Source: Candidatus Nanopelagicales bacterium
GTDB lineage: Bacteria; Actinomycetota; Actinomycetes; S36-B12
Direction: 5' to 3'
NCBI GenBank assembly: GCA_009694585.1
Contig: SHUQ01000005.1
Location: forward strand, 1-49,684
Length of the DNA stretch: 49,684 bases
Shown here in pieces: positions 47,801 to 49,684 of this stretch. Position numbers and translations under genes: made by a program. The notes beneath the pieces were generated by a model, which was not told where the DNA came from, ran no database searches, and saw only the letters and a program-made list of their open reading frames with translations. Positions within the stretch are counted from its first letter, which is position 1; every line of letters begins with the position of its first letter.

Positions 47801-49684
47801 CAAACTCGTGGCCGCATTTGACCACCGCGACATCTTCATCGACCCAAGCCCGACAACGGCCAAGTCATTTGCCGAGCGGGAGCGGTTATTCGCGCTGCCG
47901 CGCTCGAGTTGGGCCGATTACAACAGCGAGTTGATCTCTGCCGGTGGTGGTGTTTATTCACGTGCGGAGAAGTTGATACACCTATCGCCGGAGGCTTGCG
48001 CCGCCCTTGGTATCGAATGCGAAGAAGGCGGTGCCGGTGGCGGGATCTCACTAACACCAAATGAAGTGGTGCGCGCGATCTTGGCGGCCCCCGTTGATCT
48101 GCTCTGGAACGGCGGCATCGGCACCTACGTGAAAGCCCAGACCGAAACCAATTCTGATGTGGACGATAAGGCCAATGACCCGGTGCGACTAAATGGCAAT
48201 GATCTGCGCTGCCTGGTGGTTGGTGAGGGCGGTAACTTGGGCTTGACGCAGTTGGGTCGAGTCGAAGCGGCGAGATCGGGTATCCGGCTCAACACTGATG
48301 CGATTGATAACTCAGCTGGCGTTGACACCTCCGACCATGAGGTCAACATCAAGATTTTACTTGACGAGTTTGTGCGAGCTGGTGAGCTAAGTGTTGACGA
48401 GCGCAATGGGCTGCTGACCGAAATGACCGATGATGTCGCGCTCCACGTGCTCGCCGATAACTACGGCCAAAATGTCACCTTGGGCAATGCCCGCGCTGGA
48501 GCCGCGGCGTTGATAAGTGTGCACCTGCGCATGGTTCAAGATCTGGAGCGGCGCGGGCTGCTCAATCGGGCCCTTGGGTTCTTACCAGATGACCAAGAGT
48601 TTCAAACGAGGCAACACGCCGGTGAGGGGCTGACTTCACCAGAGCTCGCTGTGCTAATGGCTTACGCGAAGATCTCGCTGACCGCGGAGTTAACCGATGC
48701 CGGCCTAGGCGATGACCCGTGGTTTGAGATCGCGGTGCGGCGTTACTTCCCAGCGTTACTCGCGGAGAAGTTTGGACGGCAGCTGACAACCCATCCACTC
48801 AAGGATCAGATCATCAGTACCGTGACTTGTAATCAAATTATCAATCTCGGCGGCATCACGATGGTGTTCAGGGCGATGGAGGAGACTGGGGCGACCGCGA
48901 TTGATGTGGTGCGCGCAGCATCGGCGGCTATCGAGATTTTCAGTATCCAATCGATGACGGACGCTATCGATGCGCAAGACAACTTCATCCCAGCGGCGGC
49001 CCAAACCCAACTCCACTTGGAGATGCGTCGACTTTTGGACCGAGCCACCCGTTGGTTCCTCCAAACCCGCGGCAGCTCCATTGACGTGGCCGAGCAGATT
49101 GCCAGGTTCGCACCGATCGTGCGCGATTACGCCAGCAAGGTGCCCGAGTCGTTGCGGGGCAGCGAAGCCGACCGCTGGTCGGCATTGAGCAAGCGTTTCA
49201 TGGCTGCAGGTGCTCCCGCAGATCTTGCTGATACCGCGGCTGGGGTGATTGACACCTTCTCGCTCCTTGATATTCGTGAGATCGCGGGCCGCGCTGGCGA
49301 AGATGTGGCTAGCGTCCTGCCACTATATTTCACTATCTCTGAGCGCTATGACGTTGATCAACTACTGCTGCGCATCACGGCGCTGCCACGCAAGGATCGC
49401 TGGTCTGCACTGGCTCGCCAAGCCCTGCGCAGTGATCTGTACGGGGTTATCTCCGCTTTGACCGCTCGTGTCATCAGATCGACGAATCCGGTGATGGATC
49501 CGCTGGCGCGGATTGAAGCCTGGGAGGGCGCGCACCAGGCGGGCCTGGGCCGAGCCCGCTCCACCTTGGAGGAGATCTCGGGTCAAGAAGACACCGACCT
49601 TGCGACTTTGTCGGTAGCCCTTCGAGTGCTGCGCAACTTGGTTGCCCAAGGTGGTACTTCAAATGCGGATCGGTCTACGGACTC
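44829..49684 (+). CDS. gdh: NAD-specific glutamate dehydrogenase, large (GDH-180) type, 3'-partial
   Basis: An open frame of 1618 codons runs from GTG 44829 to the window edge. The N-terminal part has ACT-like regulatory segments (FTVAMVVTDDMPFLVDSVSG). The catalytic core has GRVARGGLRWSDRREDFRTE and VLGLAKAQEVKNAVIVPVG, containing the glutamate-binding Lys, with KGGFYPV following; VVGVGDMGGDVFGNGMLLS is the NAD-binding region, and the helical C-terminus ends near LATLSVALRVLRNLV. Members are about 1600-1650 residues, so only the last few codons are missing. It oxidatively deaminates glutamate to 2-oxoglutarate with NAD. The start is supported by the leaderless -10. Mycobacterial homologues are controlled by GarA and phosphorylation; that partner is not visible here. 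Confidence 0.95.
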   Translation, partial: MTEVVDAGLSAAIARTPDPQLRMLCLRFFRFVAREDVAAYSTQALIAQVEQMLAFAQVRAVETPLVDVRDERDAPFTVAMVVTDDMPFLVDSVSGGLSLEGRSVRLIIHPQLVVRRDATGQLLQILDLDVDEDRPADAIAESWMRVDMDRDYLHPDGRSTASRLTQILHDVRAANADWLPMRAKAEEIAASLEANPPIALPIEEVKEGAELLRWLTEDNLTFLGYREYALASVDGQEVLVPVAGTGLGILRQEPNTSPESAGAAVLPRAARKKARENRLLVLTKANSRSTVHRNVFLDYFGVKVFDQVGQVTGEKRFLGLLTAAALTESIVDVPVLRVRYQRVMDDLQLVAGSHRAKDLLQFLETYPRDEFFQTHAGELVELSASVMQLQERRQTRLFVRVDDYQRFVSCLVYLPRDRYTTAVRLRIERLLVDAFNGASVDYTARVSESVLARLHCVVRLAPGADPGQIDIAALELQLAAAARSWEDDFTSEIIDAVGETKATPLLQQFGEAFPEAYKEQFSGAAAVSDVLILADLPPGELSLRLYRPSVSDDGTMRFTVIRVGSAMSLSRILPTLQMMGVEVIDEHPYEIKPVRQMSAWILDFGLLLPVDDVQNRENLADRFADAFRAAWQGGCETDAFNGLVVRAGLRWDQVVIIRAYARYLRQIGSAFGQDYIQQTMLSNVQISSLLVQLFEVQFVPGEMQVAEREAKAGVIVGQIEAALNEVRSLDQDRIFRSFLSLIRATLRTNAYLKNKKLRRAFAIKLDPKLIPDLPLPKPMFEIWVYSPRVEGVHLRFGRVARGGLRWSDRREDFRTEVLGLAKAQEVKNAVIVPVGAKGGFYPVHLPDPAVDREGWLTEGKAAYREFISALLDITDNLVGGAVVPPADVVRRDCDDTYLVVAADKGTATFSDLANEIATEYGFWLGDAFASGGSQGYDHKAMGITARGTWESVKRHFRELGLNTQTEDFTVVGVGDMGGDVFGNGMLLSDRIKLVAAFDHRDIFIDPSPTTAKSFAERERLFALPRSSWADYNSELISAGGGVYSRAEKLIHLSPEACAALGIECEEGGAGGGISLTPNEVVRAILAAPVDLLWNGGIGTYVKAQTETNSDVDDKANDPVRLNGNDLRCLVVGEGGNLGLTQLGRVEAARSGIRLNTDAIDNSAGVDTSDHEVNIKILLDEFVRAGELSVDERNGLLTEMTDDVALHVLADNYGQNVTLGNARAGAAALISVHLRMVQDLERRGLLNRALGFLPDDQEFQTRQHAGEGLTSPELAVLMAYAKISLTAELTDAGLGDDPWFEIAVRRYFPALLAEKFGRQLTTHPLKDQIISTVTCNQIINLGGITMVFRAMEETGATAIDVVRAASAAIEIFSIQSMTDAIDAQDNFIPAAAQTQLHLEMRRLLDRATRWFLQTRGSSIDVAEQIARFAPIVRDYASKVPESLRGSEADRWSALSKRFMAAGAPADLADTAAGVIDTFSLLDIREIAGRAGEDVASVLPLYFTISERYDVDQLLLRITALPRKDRWSALARQALRSDLYGVISALTARVIRSTNPVMDPLARIEAWEGAHQAGLGRARSTLEEISGQEDTDLATLSVALRVLRNLVAQGGTSNADRSTD

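Overview
The window reads as chromosomal DNA from a high-GC Gram-positive bacterium of the class Actinomycetia. Markers are a WhiB protein, an mtrA-mtrB-lpqB operon, the F420 genes fbiA and fbiB, DUF3499, DUF5719, TIGR03089 and Rv3235-type proteins, and an actinobacterial SecA1. The gene order from the LCP protein (about 11 kb) to the Rv3235-type gene (about 38.5 kb) follows the Mycobacterium tuberculosis order Rv3267 to Rv3235, which runs LCP, TIGR03089, GDP-mannose pyrophosphorylase, fbiB/fbiA, whiB2, phosphomannomutase, manA, sahH, mtrAB-lpqB, comF, secA1. The tmk and hpf genes found in that M. tuberculosis stretch are missing here. Genes are tightly packed, with many 1-4 nt stop/start overlaps and several convergent 3' overlaps. 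The genus cannot be named from this sequence alone. No tRNA, rRNA, CRISPR array, IS element or prophage was seen.

Region 1 (1-10.86 kb) is a surface-glycan cluster. It has a GT2 (cut by the window edge), a GT4, a LicC-like nucleotidyltransferase, a CDP-glycerol glycerophosphotransferase-like enzyme, an ABC-2 exporter permease, a strikingly degenerate exporter ATPase, a sulfotransferase-like protein, two consecutive CDP-alcohol phosphotransferases and a second GT2. Together they suggest assembly and export of a phosphopolyol or teichoic-acid-like, possibly sulfated, envelope glycan. Region 2 (10.9-18.8 kb) has an LCP ligase, a SpoIID-type protein, a TIGR03089 protein, GDP-mannose pyrophosphorylase, FbiB, FbiA and WhiB2. 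Region 3 (18.85-27.8 kb) has a large membrane GT2, a DUF5719 partner, DUF3499, phosphomannomutase, a Trm112-like protein, ManA and a cation efflux protein. ManA, the mutase and the pyrophosphorylase make up the complete route from fructose-6-phosphate to GDP-mannose. Region 4 (27.8-38.1 kb) has sahH with a strong terminator, a CPBP protease, mtrA-mtrB-lpqB, comF and secA. Region 5 (38.1-49.7 kb) has an Rv3235-type protein, an LSm-like protein, a small HTH protein, a SAF/CpaE-like pair, an L,D-transpeptidase with a 12-nt tandem repeat, a WS/DGAT-family protein lacking one catalytic His, a truncated patatin, a DUF2505 protein and an almost complete large NAD-glutamate dehydrogenase.

The most general new observation is a promoter rule. 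Eight genes have TANNNT followed by exactly six nucleotides and then the start codon (ATG or GTG), with no good Shine-Dalgarno sequence. This is the layout expected for leaderless mRNAs. It also fixes several start codons, including one promoter embedded in the coding sequence of a divergent neighbour.
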